This document shows positions 34,029 through 41,798 of a stretch of DNA of 50,805 nucleotides, piece after piece. Origin of the DNA: Bordetella parapertussis. Its GTDB lineage: Bacteria; Pseudomonadota; Gammaproteobacteria; Burkholderiales; Thiobacillaceae. The position numbers were made by a program, and so were the translations under genes. The notes under the pieces are model-generated. The model was not told the origin of the DNA, searched no databases, and was given only the letters and a program-made list of their open reading frames with translations. The stretch is from assembly GCA_945890495.1 (NCBI GenBank), contig CAMDCO010000011.1, positions 1-50,805 of the forward strand, written 5' to 3'. Position 1 is the stretch's first letter; each line of letters starts with the position of its first letter.

Positions 34029-36686
34029 ATGAACTCCAGTTTTGCTGATAGTGCGCGCCGTTTCTTAGAAACGGCCGCGGGAGATGCGCCCGATTTCTCG
34101 CGCTATACCGTGTTGATTCCGCATTATCACGCACGGAAACCGTTTCTTGACGCGCTCCGTGTTCAGGTCGAGGCCCCCGTTTTTATCCCGCCGCGTTGCT
34201 TCACGCTGCCGGACTGGGCGGTGGACACGGCGGCACCGCCTCCCGTGCCGGCGGGCCTGCGCTTGTCGCGCCTGTATGCCGGCTTGCGTGGCCACGACTG
34301 GCTGCCGGAGGGTACTGCGCGCTGGGCCTTGGCCCAGTCCATGATTGACCTGATCGAGGAGCTGGATGCGGCCATGCTGGAGCCGCCCGCATCGACCGCC
34401 GAGTTTGCGAGCCAACTGACGATCATCGAGCGGCGTTATGGCAATACCCCGTTGGCGCTTGAAGGGGCCCTGATCTTCGAGCTTTGGCGGGCCGATCGGG
34501 GCATGAATGCCGGGCCCCAGCGGGTCTATGCCCAGCGCCTAGAAGCGCGCCTCTCGCGGGTCGACGCCCCCGTTTTTCTGCTTGGCTTGACGGGCCTTTC
34601 TGGCCTTGAAGAACGGGCTTTGCGGAAATTGGCGCTACGGGTCCCGGTCGTCACGCTTCCTGTTGCGCCCCGTTTTCCGGAGCGCGAGGCGTTGTTGCGC
34701 GTTGCCTGGCCGGCGGATGATACCGCCTCCTCCTTGCGCGCCCGCGCCAGGGCTTTGGCGGAGACCTTGCCGACTAGCCCGATAGCGGCGGCCGTCACGC
34801 TGTACGCAGCGACCGATTTGGAAGACGAGGCACAGGGGGCGGCGGATTGGGTGCGTGCCCGTCTCGCGGAGGGCGCGGCCCACATTGGCATCGTCGCCCT
34901 CGACCGACTCGCGGCCCGTCGGCTGCGCGCGCTCCTTGAACGCGCCGATATCCTGCTTCAAGATGAGACGGGCTGGGCCTTTCCGACGACGGTGGTCAGC
35001 CATGTCATTGATCGATGGCAGACCTTGCTGACCGATGATTTCTATCACCGCGATGTGTTGGATTTTCTGGGCTCGCCGTATGCCTTGCACGATGTCCCGG
35101 AGGCTGAGCGGCACCCTACGCGGGCGCGCCTTCAGGCCCTCTATGCGCGCACCCATATCGCCCAGGGTTTGGACGCAATCTTGCGCTGCGTGGATGAGGA
35201 GCCGGGCGTCCGGGTCCTCCTCGAGCGCGTGCGAGAGGCGGCCCAGTTGTTCGATGATCGGCCACGGCCGTTGGGAGACTGGCAGGCGCGGCTGGACAAG
35301 ATGTTCAAGATCATGGGGGTTGCCCCCGCATTGGAAAGCGACCCGGCCGGGCGGCAATTGTGGAAACTCTTGAACGAGTTGACCTCTGCCGTGGCCTCCG
35401 ACTCAACCCGTTACCGGCGTTCGGAATGGGCCGCTTGGCTGGCACGGGGTCTGGAGGCCGCGACCTTCCAGGAAAACGATATTCGCAGCCCGGTGCGCTT
35501 GACCCATTTGACGGCCGCCCGCTTGCGTGATTTCGATGCCCTGCTGGTTCTGGGGGCCGATGCGCGGCATTTGCCCGGGAGTGAGTCGCCGGGCCTCTTG
35601 GCAGACGCCGTTCGTCACGACTTGGGCCTGCCGGGGCGTGCCGAACAGGAACAACGCCTGCAGGCGGCGCTGGGTGATGCCCTATCGCGGTCCACGCAGG
35701 TCCTATTGACCTGGCAGGACCGGGTGGATGGGGACGCCAATGGAGCGGCACCCTGTGTCATCCTGCTCGATACGGCGCATCAATTGGCGTGGGGGAGGGG
35801 TTTGACGGTGCCCCCGCCGCGCTATGCCATACCCCCACGGGCCGATTTGGCCGCGCCCCAAGCGTCCGCGATGGCGGTCCTACCGCGCCTGCCAGAACGA
35901 CTGAGCGCCTCGGCCTGGCAAACGCTGATTAACTGCCCCTACCAATACTTTGTTCATTATGGACTGCGACTCCGCGAGATGGATGAGGTGGCCGAGGAGA
36001 TGGAGAAGAAAGATCACGGTGACTGCGTGCACCGGATCCTCGCCGACTTTCACACCCGCCATCCTCGTTTGCAACGCGTTGATCGAGAGGCCCTGCTGTT
36101 CGAATTGCAAACCCTGAGCCAGCGTCAGTTTACGGCCTGGGCGCGGCGTGACCTGTTGGCCGAGGCCTGGCAAGCACGCTGGGAGGCCGTGTTGCCGGCC
36201 TATCTGGACTGGGCGATCGCCCACAGTGAATGCGGCTATCGCTGTGCCGAGGTCGAGAAGACGCATCTTCAGCCCCTAACGCTGCCGGACGGACAGATTA
36301 TCAACCTGTACGGGCGCCTGGATCGTTGCGATGCCGGGCCGGATGGAAGTCTTGTGATTGACTACAAAACACAGTCGCATAGTCAGTTGCGTAAACGGAT
36401 AGGGCCCGACCAAGAAGCCGTACAACTCCCCTTTTACGGGGCATTGACCGGGGCCGCCGGGGCCGTGTTCGTCGGTGTGGATGAGGCCAGTCGGGTGCAA
36501 GAATACGCAGCCGCGTCCTTTTCCGAGACGGTCACGGCCGAGGTAGATCGGCTTGAGGCGGTTTTCACGGCCATTGCCGCGGGTTGGCCGCTACCCGCCA
36601 ACGGGACGGAAGCCGTCTGTCAATACTGCGAAGTGCACGGGGTTTGTCGCAAGGGCGATGGGTGGCAAGACCGGAGCGCTGCTTGA
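34029..36686 (+). CDS. AddB-like inactivated-helicase/PD-(D/E)XK nuclease with Fe-S cysteines
   Basis: An 885-residue protein of the AddB/PD-(D/E)XK family. The long N-terminal part is helicase-like but I see no canonical Walker A, as in AddB. The C-terminal RecB-type nuclease has INLYGRLDRCD (about 761), VIDYKTQSH (about 776; D and K of the motif) and EAVQLPFYGAL (about 795). Four cysteines fit an AddB-type [4Fe-4S] clamp: one in LINCPYQYF (about 636) and three in CQYCEVHGVC (CX2CX5C, about 864-873). In AddAB it pairs with a UvrD-like AddA for double-strand break resection; no addA lies in this window, though it may be elsewhere. tRNA-Phe follows. Confidence 0.88.
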   Translation: MNSSFADSARRFLETAAGDAPDFSRYTVLIPHYHARKPFLDALRVQVEAPVFIPPRCFTLPDWAVDTAAPPPVPAGLRLSRLYAGLRGHDWLPEGTARWALAQSMIDLIEELDAAMLEPPASTAEFASQLTIIERRYGNTPLALEGALIFELWRADRGMNAGPQRVYAQRLEARLSRVDAPVFLLGLTGLSGLEERALRKLALRVPVVTLPVAPRFPEREALLRVAWPADDTASSLRARARALAETLPTSPIAAAVTLYAATDLEDEAQGAADWVRARLAEGAAHIGIVALDRLAARRLRALLERADILLQDETGWAFPTTVVSHVIDRWQTLLTDDFYHRDVLDFLGSPYALHDVPEAERHPTRARLQALYARTHIAQGLDAILRCVDEEPGVRVLLERVREAAQLFDDRPRPLGDWQARLDKMFKIMGVAPALESDPAGRQLWKLLNELTSAVASDSTRYRRSEWAAWLARGLEAATFQENDIRSPVRLTHLTAARLRDFDALLVLGADARHLPGSESPGLLADAVRHDLGLPGRAEQEQRLQAALGDALSRSTQVLLTWQDRVDGDANGAAPCVILLDTAHQLAWGRGLTVPPPRYAIPPRADLAAPQASAMAVLPRLPERLSASAWQTLINCPYQYFVHYGLRLREMDEVAEEMEKKDHGDCVHRILADFHTRHPRLQRVDREALLFELQTLSQRQFTAWARRDLLAEAWQARWEAVLPAYLDWAIAHSECGYRCAEVEKTHLQPLTLPDGQIINLYGRLDRCDAGPDGSLVIDYKTQSHSQLRKRIGPDQEAVQLPFYGALTGAAGAVFVGVDEASRVQEYAAASFSETVTAEVDRLEAVFTAIAAGWPLPANGTEAVCQYCEVHGVCRKGDGWQDRSAA

Positions 36687-36711
36687 CTAAAGCGCCGTAT
36701 GCGGGTCTAAT
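36683..36711 (+). promoter_or_regulatory. Promoter of tRNA-Phe
   Basis: -35 TTGACT (36683-36688), a 17-base spacer and -10 TCTAAT (36706-36711), 38 bases before the tRNA. The -35 overlaps the stop codon of the AddB-like gene. Good sigma-70 match in both boxes. Confidence 0.75.
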
Positions 36712-36749
36712 TCACGGCCTTGCCTGCGGTTTCGCAGACGGGAAAATGT

Positions 36750-36825
36750 GGCCAGTTAGCTCAGTTGGTAGAGCAGCGGATTGAAAATCCGCGTGTCCTT
36801 GGTTCGATTCCGAGACTGGCCACCA
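36750..36825 (+). tRNA. tRNA-Phe (GAA)
   Basis: A 76-base cloverleaf. The acceptor stem GGCCAGT (36750-36756) pairs with ACTGGCC (36815-36821), discriminator A, and encoded CCA (36823-36825). D-arm TAGCTCAGTTGGTAGAGCA, anticodon stem GCGGA/TCCGC with loop TTGAAAA and anticodon GAA (36783-36785), and T-arm GGTTCGATTCC are standard. Confidence 0.98.
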
Positions 36826-36832
36826 AAATTCA

Positions 36833-36862
36833 AAGCCCAATCCTTATCGGTTGGGCTTTTCT
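36833..36862 (+). terminator. Terminator after tRNA-Phe
   Basis: AAGCCCAA (36833-36840) pairs with TTGGGCTT (36851-36858) around a 10-base loop, followed by TTCTCTT. It lies eight bases after the CCA end. Confidence 0.88.
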
Positions 36863-36909
36863 CTTATGTGCTCCTACCCAGACCGCTTGGTCTGGGTAGT
36901 TACGGCGGC

Positions 36910-36967
36910 AATTACGGTGACAGCTTACTAGTAATTACGGTGACAGCTTACTAAATACACTAAATTA
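36910..36967. repeat. Left end repeats of the Y1 transposase element
   Basis: Two direct copies of a 21-base word (36910-36930 and 36933-36953; AATTACGGTGACAGCTTACT plus A). The second continues to 36967, giving a 30-base terminal sequence (36938-36967) that matches the reverse complement of 37645-37674 at 28 of 30 positions. It lies directly after the 3' end of the transposase gene. Confidence 0.85.
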
Positions 36968-36971
36968 TCGC

Positions 36972-37628
36972 CTACCCCTTCGGGCCACGTTTCTGCGGTT
37001 TTAGCGTTCTGTTCGTCTGCGCTTCAAGCCGCTCGACCCACGCATCGTTCCCCAAGGGGCGTCCGGTTGTTTCCGCATGACGAAGGGCCTTGAATGCCGC
37101 AGATTCGTCCTCGCACTCCCCCAAAAATACCGCAAAATCGCCATAGCGCTCCCGTACCGGAGCCGGTTTGACCAGCGCATCATCCTCGCCTGAAAGATGG
37201 GCCGCGATGCTCGACCATGCCCAATCTTGGGCCCGCTGAACCAGATTGGCGCGAACGGGGTTCTGGATGATGTATCGCACCGCGTGGGCCAGGTGCTCTT
37301 CATCCATCACCACCGAGGCAAAACGCCCCTGCCACAGATGCCCCGTTGTCCGCTTGCGCGTGTTGATGTAGGCCGTATAACGACGATGCGCATCCGCAAA
37401 GGTGCGACGCAAGCCGTCTTCGTCGGACGGCGTGGCGATGAGATGGACATGATTGGGCATCAGGCAGTAGCACCAGATCTCCGTGTCCGCCTTGTTTGCC
37501 GCCTCGCTCAGCAGGTCCTTGTATAGCGCGTAATCGCCCTCTTCAAAGAACACACGCTCATGCCGATTCCCACGCTGGGTGACATGGTGCGGGCAACCGG
37601 GAATCACAAGACGAGGTAATCGCGACAT
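36972..37628 (-). CDS. REP-associated tyrosine transposase (Y1_Tnp/RAYT)
   Basis: A 218-residue HUH-type single-strand transposase. VIPGCPHHVTQRGNRHERVF is the typical N-terminus; the HUH motif is MPNHVHLI (His60, His62). HRRYTAYINTRKR with Tyr84/Tyr87 (candidate catalytic tyrosine), TGHLWQGRFASVVMD and VRYIIQNPVRANLV are family hallmarks. RAYTs act on palindromic REP/BIME sequences rather than forming ordinary transposons. Here the gene is framed by near-perfect 30-base inverted repeats (36938-36967, 37645-37674), giving a unit of about 737 bases. ATG 37628 is preferred; an upstream ATG in the repeat end is not. Confidence 0.92.
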   Translation of the reverse strand: MSRLPRLVIPGCPHHVTQRGNRHERVFFEEGDYALYKDLLSEAANKADTEIWCYCLMPNHVHLIATPSDEDGLRRTFADAHRRYTAYINTRKRTTGHLWQGRFASVVMDEEHLAHAVRYIIQNPVRANLVQRAQDWAWSSIAAHLSGEDDALVKPAPVRERYGDFAVFLGECEDESAAFKALRHAETTGRPLGNDAWVERLEAQTNRTLKPQKRGPKG

Positions 37629-37644
37629 GGTGCGGAGGGTACAG

Positions 37645-37674
37645 TAATTTGGTGTATTTAGTAAACTGTCACCG
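37645..37674. repeat. Right inverted end of the Y1 transposase element
   Basis: The 30 bases beginning TAATTTGGTGTATTTAGTAA are the reverse complement of 36938-36967 with two mismatches. They lie 16 bases upstream of the transposase ATG, so the promoter of the gene is probably inside the repeat. Confidence 0.85.
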
Positions 37675-37750
37675 AAATCCGGTGCGGTCATTGACGGCGG
37701 AGGAGAACCGCTGCCGTAACGCGGAGCCTTGATTGCGCGCCTAGGCGCTA

Positions 37751-38401
37751 TCAGTCCACGCCATATTCCGCGCGGTAGCGTTGCACGGCCGCGCGCGTGT
37801 CGGCATAGCCGGGTTGGGTGTCCAGATAGGCCAGCAGGTCGCGCAGGTTGGCGATGGCTACGACCGGCAGACCGGCATCGCGTTCGACTTCTTGTACCGC
37901 CGATAGCGTGCCGGTGCCGCGTTCCATGCGGTCCAGCGCAATCGTCACGCCGCAGGGCGTAGCGCCCGCCGCGCGGATCAGGTCAACCGATTCACGCACC
38001 GAGGTGCCGGCCGAGATGACATCGTCGACGATCAGGATGCGGCCGGTGAGCCTTGCGCCCACCAGGTTACCGCCTTCGCCATGATCCTTGGCCTCCTTGC
38101 GGTTGTAGGTGAAGGGCACATTGACGCCCTGCGCTGCCAAGGCAATCGCTACCGAGGCGGCCAGCGGAATGCCTTTGTAGGCGGGCCCGAACAGTCCATC
38201 GAAGGCCACGCCCGAGTCTAGAATCGCCTTCGCGTAGAATTCGCCCAGCTGCTTTAGCGCATCGCCGTCGTTGAACAGGCCGGCATTGAAGAAATAGGGC
38301 GAGAGCCGACCGGCCTTGGTCTTGAATTCGCCAAACAGCAAGACTTGGCGCGCGATGGCGAAGGCCAGAAAATCATCCTTGAACGAAGACACGATGAACA
38401 C
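37751..38401 (-). CDS. pyrE: Orotate phosphoribosyltransferase
   Basis: Fifth step of pyrimidine synthesis, joining orotate to PRPP. It has 216 residues. [12 protein letters not shown]-like [17 protein letters not shown] is the orotate loop, [20 protein letters not shown] the PRPP face, [19 protein letters not shown] the catalytic flexible loop, and [18 protein letters not shown] the PRPP-binding signature. The start is GTG: 38401 gives [13 protein letters not shown], and an internal GTG at 38392 is a possible alternative. It is divergent from xth with only 15 bases between start codons. Confidence 0.96.
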   Translation of the reverse strand: MFIVSSFKDDFLAFAIARQVLLFGEFKTKAGRLSPYFFNAGLFNDGDALKQLGEFYAKAILDSGVAFDGLFGPAYKGIPLAASVAIALAAQGVNVPFTYNRKEAKDHGEGGNLVGARLTGRILIVDDVISAGTSVRESVDLIRAAGATPCGVTIALDRMERGTGTLSAVQEVERDAGLPVVAIANLRDLLAYLDTQPGYADTRAAVQRYRAEYGVD

Positions 38402-38416
38402 CCCACAAAGAGAACA

Positions 38417-39208
38417 ATGCGCATTTTAACCCTCAACCTCAACGGTATCCGCTCTGCCACCCAAAAGGGGGCGCTCGATTGGCTGCTGACCCAAAACGCC
38501 GATGTCATCTGCGTACAGGAATTAAAGGCCCAGGCGGCTGACCTCACGCCCGCCATGATCCACTTGCCCGGCGAGCATGGCACTTATTACAGCGCCTTCC
38601 ACTACGCCGAAAAGAAGGGTTACAGCGGTGTCGGCCTCTACAGCCGGCACAAGCCGGACGCCGTTATCGAAGGCCTGGGTATCGCCGAAATCGACTGCGA
38701 GGGGCGCTATCTGGAGGCGCAGTTTGGCAATCTGTCGGTGGCCTCGCTCTACCTGCCTTCCGGCTCATCGGGCGAAGAACGCCAGGCCGCCAAGTTTGCC
38801 TTCATGGCGCACTTTCTGCCGCACATGGAAGGCTTGATGGCCAGCGGCCGCGAGGTCGTCCTGTGCGGTGACTGGAACATCGTCCATACCGAGAAAGACA
38901 TTAAAAACTGGAAATCTAACCAGAAAAATTCCGGCTGCCTGCCCGAGGAACGCGCCTGGGTCAGCGAGGCGTTGAACCGGGTCGGCTGGATGGATGTCTA
39001 TCGCCGTCTGTACCCCGAGGCCACGGACGAGGGCTACACCTGGTGGAGCAACCGGGGTCAGGCCTGGGCCAAGAATGTCGGCTGGCGCATTGATTATCAG
39101 CTGGCCACGCCAGGCATCGCGGCCACGGCCACGGCGGCGTCGGTGTACAAGGCGCAACGCTTTTCCGATCACGCGCCGCTGACGGTGGACTACGACTTTT
39201 TCCTATAA
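38417..39208 (+). CDS. xth: Exodeoxyribonuclease III (AP endonuclease, ExoIII family)
   Basis: A 263-residue Mg-dependent AP endonuclease/3' exonuclease of base-excision repair. [18 protein letters not shown] carries the first metal/phosphate residues; Glu35 (ICVQELKAQ) binds Mg. [38 protein letters not shown] (catalytic Asp and Asn), [20 protein letters not shown] and [11 protein letters not shown] (catalytic Asp-His) complete the active site. ATG 38417 is 15 bases from the divergent pyrE start, so both promoters must overlap the neighbouring coding sequence. No signs of decay. Confidence 0.96.
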   Translation: MRILTLNLNGIRSATQKGALDWLLTQNADVICVQELKAQAADLTPAMIHLPGEHGTYYSAFHYAEKKGYSGVGLYSRHKPDAVIEGLGIAEIDCEGRYLEAQFGNLSVASLYLPSGSSGEERQAAKFAFMAHFLPHMEGLMASGREVVLCGDWNIVHTEKDIKNWKSNQKNSGCLPEERAWVSEALNRVGWMDVYRRLYPEATDEGYTWWSNRGQAWAKNVGWRIDYQLATPGIAATATAASVYKAQRFSDHAPLTVDYDFFL

Positions 39209-39835
39209 CCCGTTGCGGTCAATGGGTGGCCTTGGGGTGGCCTCGATGGATTCCCGTAGGTCGGCATTCCCATGCCGACGCGCATTCTCGCGGGGTATGG
39301 CCACCGGTTTGTTCAACGGCAAACGGGTGGGGCGGCGGGAAAGGATTCCCGCCCTACGATGGGTGACCTTGGGGTGCCTCGATGGTTTTCCACCCCACGG
39401 CGGTATGGCCCCCGTGGGCGACCTTGGGGTGCCTCGATGGGTTTCCGCCCTACGGTGGGTGGCCTTGGGGCGGCCTCGGTGGATTTCCGTAGGTCGGCAT
39501 TCCCATGCCGACGCCAATTCTCGCGGGGTATGGCCACCGGTTCGTTCAACGGCAAACGGGTGGGGCGGCGGGAAAGGATTCCCGCCCTACGACGGTATTG
39601 GCCCCGATGGGTTTCCGGACGGGGCGGTGTTGGCCCCCGTGGGTGGCCTTGGTGTGGCCTCGATGGATTTCTGTAGGTCGGCATTCCCATGCCGACGCGT
39701 ATTCTCGCGAGGTGTGGCCGCCGGTTCGTTCAACGGCAAGCGGGTGGGGCGGCGAGGTTGGTGAAGAGGGCGAACTGGGTGGCGGTGTAGAGCGGATGAG
39801 CGGTTCATGACGATGGCCTCGGAGAACCGGGTGTT
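39209..39835. repeat. Array of palindromic repeats (GTCGGCAT/ATGCCGAC and GCGGGAA/TTCCCGC)
   Basis: 627 bases with no supported gene. A 25-base palindromic word (GTAGGTCGGCATTCCCATGC plus CGACG) occurs at 39256-39280, 39489-39513 and 39673-39697. After each comes an ATTCTCGCG(G/A)GGT...GGCCACCGG...TTCAACGGCAA(A/G)CGGGTGGGGCGGC segment; in the first two copies a GGGAAAGGATTCCCGCCC palindrome follows. A GG(T/C)GGCCTTGGGG(T/C)GGCCTCG word links units. Periods are 233 and 184 bases. Single copies of both palindromes also lie at 23.6-23.8 kb. The array separates the housekeeping xth/pyrE region from accessory genes. Confidence 0.88.
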
Positions 39836-40117
39836 TCAGTGCTTGTGATCAGATTCGCAATCACTTCGCTCAGTCAAAGCCTTGCGGATCCGTTCACGCG
39901 CCTCGGGGGGAAACTCCGAGCCGTCATCAGTGGCCTCGGCACGCGTGCCCAACATCCGCAGGGCTTGCCGCATCAAGGTCATCTGCTGTTCGAAACGACG
40001 GCAACTGACGCACATCCAGAGATGCATCTTGAGACCCCAGTATTCCAAAAAGCCCAACGGGCGTTCCTGGCTCTCCGAGATCAAGTGGCTCGCATCCTTG
40101 CATGTCAGCATCTTCAT
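39836..40117 (-). CDS. Putative zinc-binding anti-sigma factor (ZAS/zf-HC2)
   Basis: A 93-residue soluble protein with the zinc anti-sigma motif H-X3-C-X2-C: His32, Cys36, Cys39 (MHLWMCVSC), plus Cys6 near the N-terminus as a possible fourth ligand. No transmembrane helix is seen, so it is a cytosolic anti-sigma factor of the ChrR/RsrA-like type that may release its sigma factor when the zinc-thiol site is oxidised or metallated (inference from family). It begins at the base after the ECF sigma stop (TGAATG). C-terminal tail CESDHKH is His/Cys-rich. Confidence 0.85.
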   Translation of the reverse strand: MKMLTCKDASHLISESQERPLGFLEYWGLKMHLWMCVSCRRFEQQMTLMRQALRMLGTRAEATDDGSEFPPEARERIRKALTERSDCESDHKH

Positions 40118-40717
40118 TCACCTCCGGGCGGCGATTTGCACCCCATTACCGACCCAGTTCCTGTCGAGGCATTGCCGGAGCCCCAAACGGGCCCGATACA
40201 GCATCGTCCATAGGTTGGTCGGCGTGATCGCCAATTCCTGACAAATATTTTCAGAACTTTCTTCCATCACGGCATGCAACATAAAAAGCCGTGCATGACG
40301 CGGCGGCAGCGTGTCCAGGCAGCGTTGCAGGATGATCATAAATTGGTCGCGTTCCAGCAATTCCTCCGGGCTTCCCCAATCGGACAGCCTGTTTTTCCAG
40401 TGGCCGTTGGACGCGAAATTGTCTTCGGTTCGCATTTCGTCTGCCTCTTCCAGATCGTCCGGTTCGTCCAACTGCACCTCGCGTGCGTCGTGGCGGAACA
40501 TATCCATGATCTTGTGCTTGAGGATGCCGATCAGCCAGGTGCGCGGCGCGGCACCGCCGGCATAACGGTCGCGCGCCTGCAACGCGGCCAGCAAGGTTTC
40601 CTGCACGGCCTCTTCGGCTTTGTATTCGTCGCGCGTATGCACCAAGGCATATTTATAGAGCGCGGCACCGTGCTGATCCAGCCATGCGTCGGGTGAACCC
40701 AGTGCGCTTTCGTTCAA
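40118..40717 (-). CDS. ECF-type RNA polymerase sigma-70 factor
   Basis: A 199-residue ECF sigma factor. Region 2 (about 15-80) includes KAEEAVQETLLAALQARDRY and APRTWLIGILKHKIMDMFR. A linker of about 45 acidic residues (LDEPDDLEEADEMRTEDN) and region 4 (about 128-190; LDTLPPRHARLFMLHAVME, ENICQELAITPTNLWTMLYR) follow. The start is TTG 40717 preceded by AAGGAGG at ideal spacing, a rare start that may hold expression down. The gene is coupled to the zinc anti-sigma gene. A TetR-type palindrome lies 61-78 bases upstream, so it may belong to the regulon of the TetR protein encoded at 41.2 kb. Confidence 0.92.
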   Translation of the reverse strand: MNESALGSPDAWLDQHGAALYKYALVHTRDEYKAEEAVQETLLAALQARDRYAGGAAPRTWLIGILKHKIMDMFRHDAREVQLDEPDDLEEADEMRTEDNFASNGHWKNRLSDWGSPEELLERDQFMIILQRCLDTLPPRHARLFMLHAVMEESSENICQELAITPTNLWTMLYRARLGLRQCLDRNWVGNGVQIAARR

Positions 40718-40777
40718 TTCAGCCTCCTTGGGTGAGTGTGGGGGGGGGGCTCAGGCGAGAAAGTGGTAGCGCGATTG

Positions 40778-40793
40778 TAGACCATTCGGTCCA
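40778..40793. promoter_or_regulatory. TetR-type operator upstream of the ECF sigma gene
   Basis: TAGACCATTCGGTCCA: arms TAGACC and GGTCCA around a 4-base spacer (one mismatch to a perfect palindrome). The ACCATTCGGTCCAT core is identical to the site at 41146-41161. On the minus strand a TACAAT -10-like box overlaps its edge, suggesting repression of sig expression. Confidence 0.65.
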
Positions 40794-40821
40794 TATTTGA
40801 ATGATGTACCGGACAGGATAT

Positions 40822-40833
40822 TTGTCAGGAATC
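40822..40833 (+). promoter_or_regulatory. Candidate ECF sigma -35 element (TTGTCAGGAATC), site 1
   Basis: This 12-base word recurs exactly at 42536-42547. GGAAT-type -35 boxes are usual for ECF sigma factors, and a CGAC lies 12-15 bases downstream in both copies. It would drive the signal-peptide frame at 40900. Inference from repetition and context only. Confidence 0.4.
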
Positions 40834-40899
40834 TCCAAGGCGCCCGACTAAGTATTAGTCCCCCCCCTCCCCAGCTTCACCACCGAACTGGAGGCCCTC

Positions 40900-41145
40900 A
40901 TGCCCCTACTCGCTCGCGCCTTGTTTGCCGCCATTCTGGCCGCCACCAGCTTGCCTGGAATCGCCGCCGGATTCGTCGTTTCCGGCCTGGGCACGCCCAC
41001 GCCCCGCCTAGGTCATCACCCAGACCGCGATGCAGAAAAATTACACCCTCCTGTTTCTCAAGGGCAAGCCCTTGCCATCCGCCACCCAGGCGGCGGCGGA
41101 TCTGAGCTATTGCGTCGGCTAGTTCAAATGTCACTCTTGACCTAA
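40900..41145 (+). CDS. Possible small exported protein or gene remnant
   Basis: 81 codons. Residues 1-23 look like a signal peptide (hydrophobic core LFAAILAATSLPGIAA with an Ala-X-Ala-like end). The remainder has no recognisable fold; another frame over the second half reads TAMQKNYTLLFLKGKPLPSA before a stop, which is more protein-like and raises the possibility of a frameshift. It lies 67 bases after a candidate ECF promoter word and ends at the TetR promoter. I do not recognise the gene. Confidence 0.25.
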   Translation: MPLLARALFAAILAATSLPGIAAGFVVSGLGTPTPRLGHHPDRDAEKLHPPVSQGQALAIRHPGGGGSELLRRLVQMSLLT

Positions 41146-41165
41146 TGAACCATTCGGTCCATAAA
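41137..41165 (+). promoter_or_regulatory. Promoter of the TetR gene with operator in the spacer
   Basis: -35 TTGACC (41137-41142), 17-base spacer, -10 CATAAA (41160-41165). The palindrome TGAACC-ATTC-GGTCCA (41146-41161) fills the spacer. The predicted transcription start coincides with the ATG at 41172, so the mRNA may be leaderless. This layout predicts autorepression. Confidence 0.65.
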
Positions 41166-41171
41166 GTAAAC

Positions 41172-41765
41172 ATGGCTGCAAATATCGGACGCCCTCTCGA
41201 ATTCGACCCGGATACCGCCCTGGAAGGGGCGATGAATCTGTTCTGGGCGCAGGGTTATGAGCACACCTCCATGCAGGACTTGCTCCGCGCCATGAAGCTT
41301 TCCAAAAGCAGCCTGTATCAGGCCTTCGGCGGCAAGCAGCAACTGTTCAGGCAATGCGTGGGACGCTATGTCGATCAGTTCGCCCGGCGGCTGCGCGAGG
41401 GGCTTGCAGATGCGCCCTCCGGACGCCGTTTCATCGAGGCCTTCCTCCACTCCGTGCTGGAAGACGCAAACGGAACGAGCGAGCCACGCGGTTGCCTAGT
41501 GATGAACACCGCTAGCGAGTTCGCCCAGAGCGAACCGGAAATCGCCCTGGATGTGTCACAAAGCATCGAACGCTTTCGCGCCGTGCTACAGGCCGCGGTG
41601 GAGCGCGCCCAGCGCGAAGGCGACATCGCCCCCGAACGGGACGCACGGACGCTGGCGAATTTCCTGGTCAGCAGCATGAGCGGCCTGAAAACCCAGGCCA
41701 AGGCCGGAGCCGACGCGGCAACCCTCAAGGGCATCATCGCGGTGGTGCTGAAGGCGTTGGACTGA
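41172..41765 (+). CDS. TetR/AcrR-family repressor, NemR-like
   Basis: A 197-residue TetR regulator. The N-terminal helix-turn-helix spans about 12-57: TALEGAMNLFWAQGYEHTSM, QDLLRAMKLSKSSLYQAFGG. In the ligand domain Cys108 sits in EPRGCLVMNTASE, matching the position and context of the redox/electrophile-sensing Cys106 of E. coli NemR. ATG 41172 is chosen; an ATG at 41145 would put the operator inside the gene. Four related palindromes lie around it (40778, 41146, 41783, 41895), so it probably represses itself, the downstream AhpD-like gene, and perhaps the ECF sigma gene. Electrophile or oxidant sensing is inferred. Confidence 0.9.
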   Translation: MAANIGRPLEFDPDTALEGAMNLFWAQGYEHTSMQDLLRAMKLSKSSLYQAFGGKQQLFRQCVGRYVDQFARRLREGLADAPSGRRFIEAFLHSVLEDANGTSEPRGCLVMNTASEFAQSEPEIALDVSQSIERFRAVLQAAVERAQREGDIAPERDARTLANFLVSSMSGLKTQAKAGADAATLKGIIAVVLKALD

Positions 41766-41782
41766 GTTTTTTTGACTAGTTA

Positions 41783-41798
41783 TGGAACACACGGTCCA
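41783..41798. promoter_or_regulatory. TetR-type operator 1 of the AhpD-like gene
   Basis: TGGAACACACGGTCCA: arms TGGAAC and GGTCCA with a 4-base spacer, one mismatch from perfect symmetry. It sits just downstream of a TTGACT -35-like box (41772-41777). Confidence 0.6.

Larger units (their letters stand above)
40718..41171. other. Region between ECF sigma and TetR genes; no confident gene
   Basis: 454 bases. It contains a run of ten G at 40740-40749, a TetR-type palindrome, the word TTGTCAGGAATC (40822-40833, shared with 42536-42547), and a weak 81-codon frame at 40900-41145. That frame starts MPLLARALFAAILAATSLPG, which looks like a signal peptide, but the rest is low-complexity and unlike any family I know. 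It may be a small exported protein or a decayed gene. Confidence 0.6.

Noticed and set aside
39256-39697. Possible CRISPR array from regularly recurring 25-base palindromes
   Set aside because: Only three copies, spacing of 184 and 233 bases, and the sequence between them is itself repeated; no cas genes.
39213-39810. Several overlapping frames through the repeat array (for example 39213-39764)
   Set aside because: All frames are open on both strands and the translations are repeated words such as GKDSRPT; this is repeat DNA.
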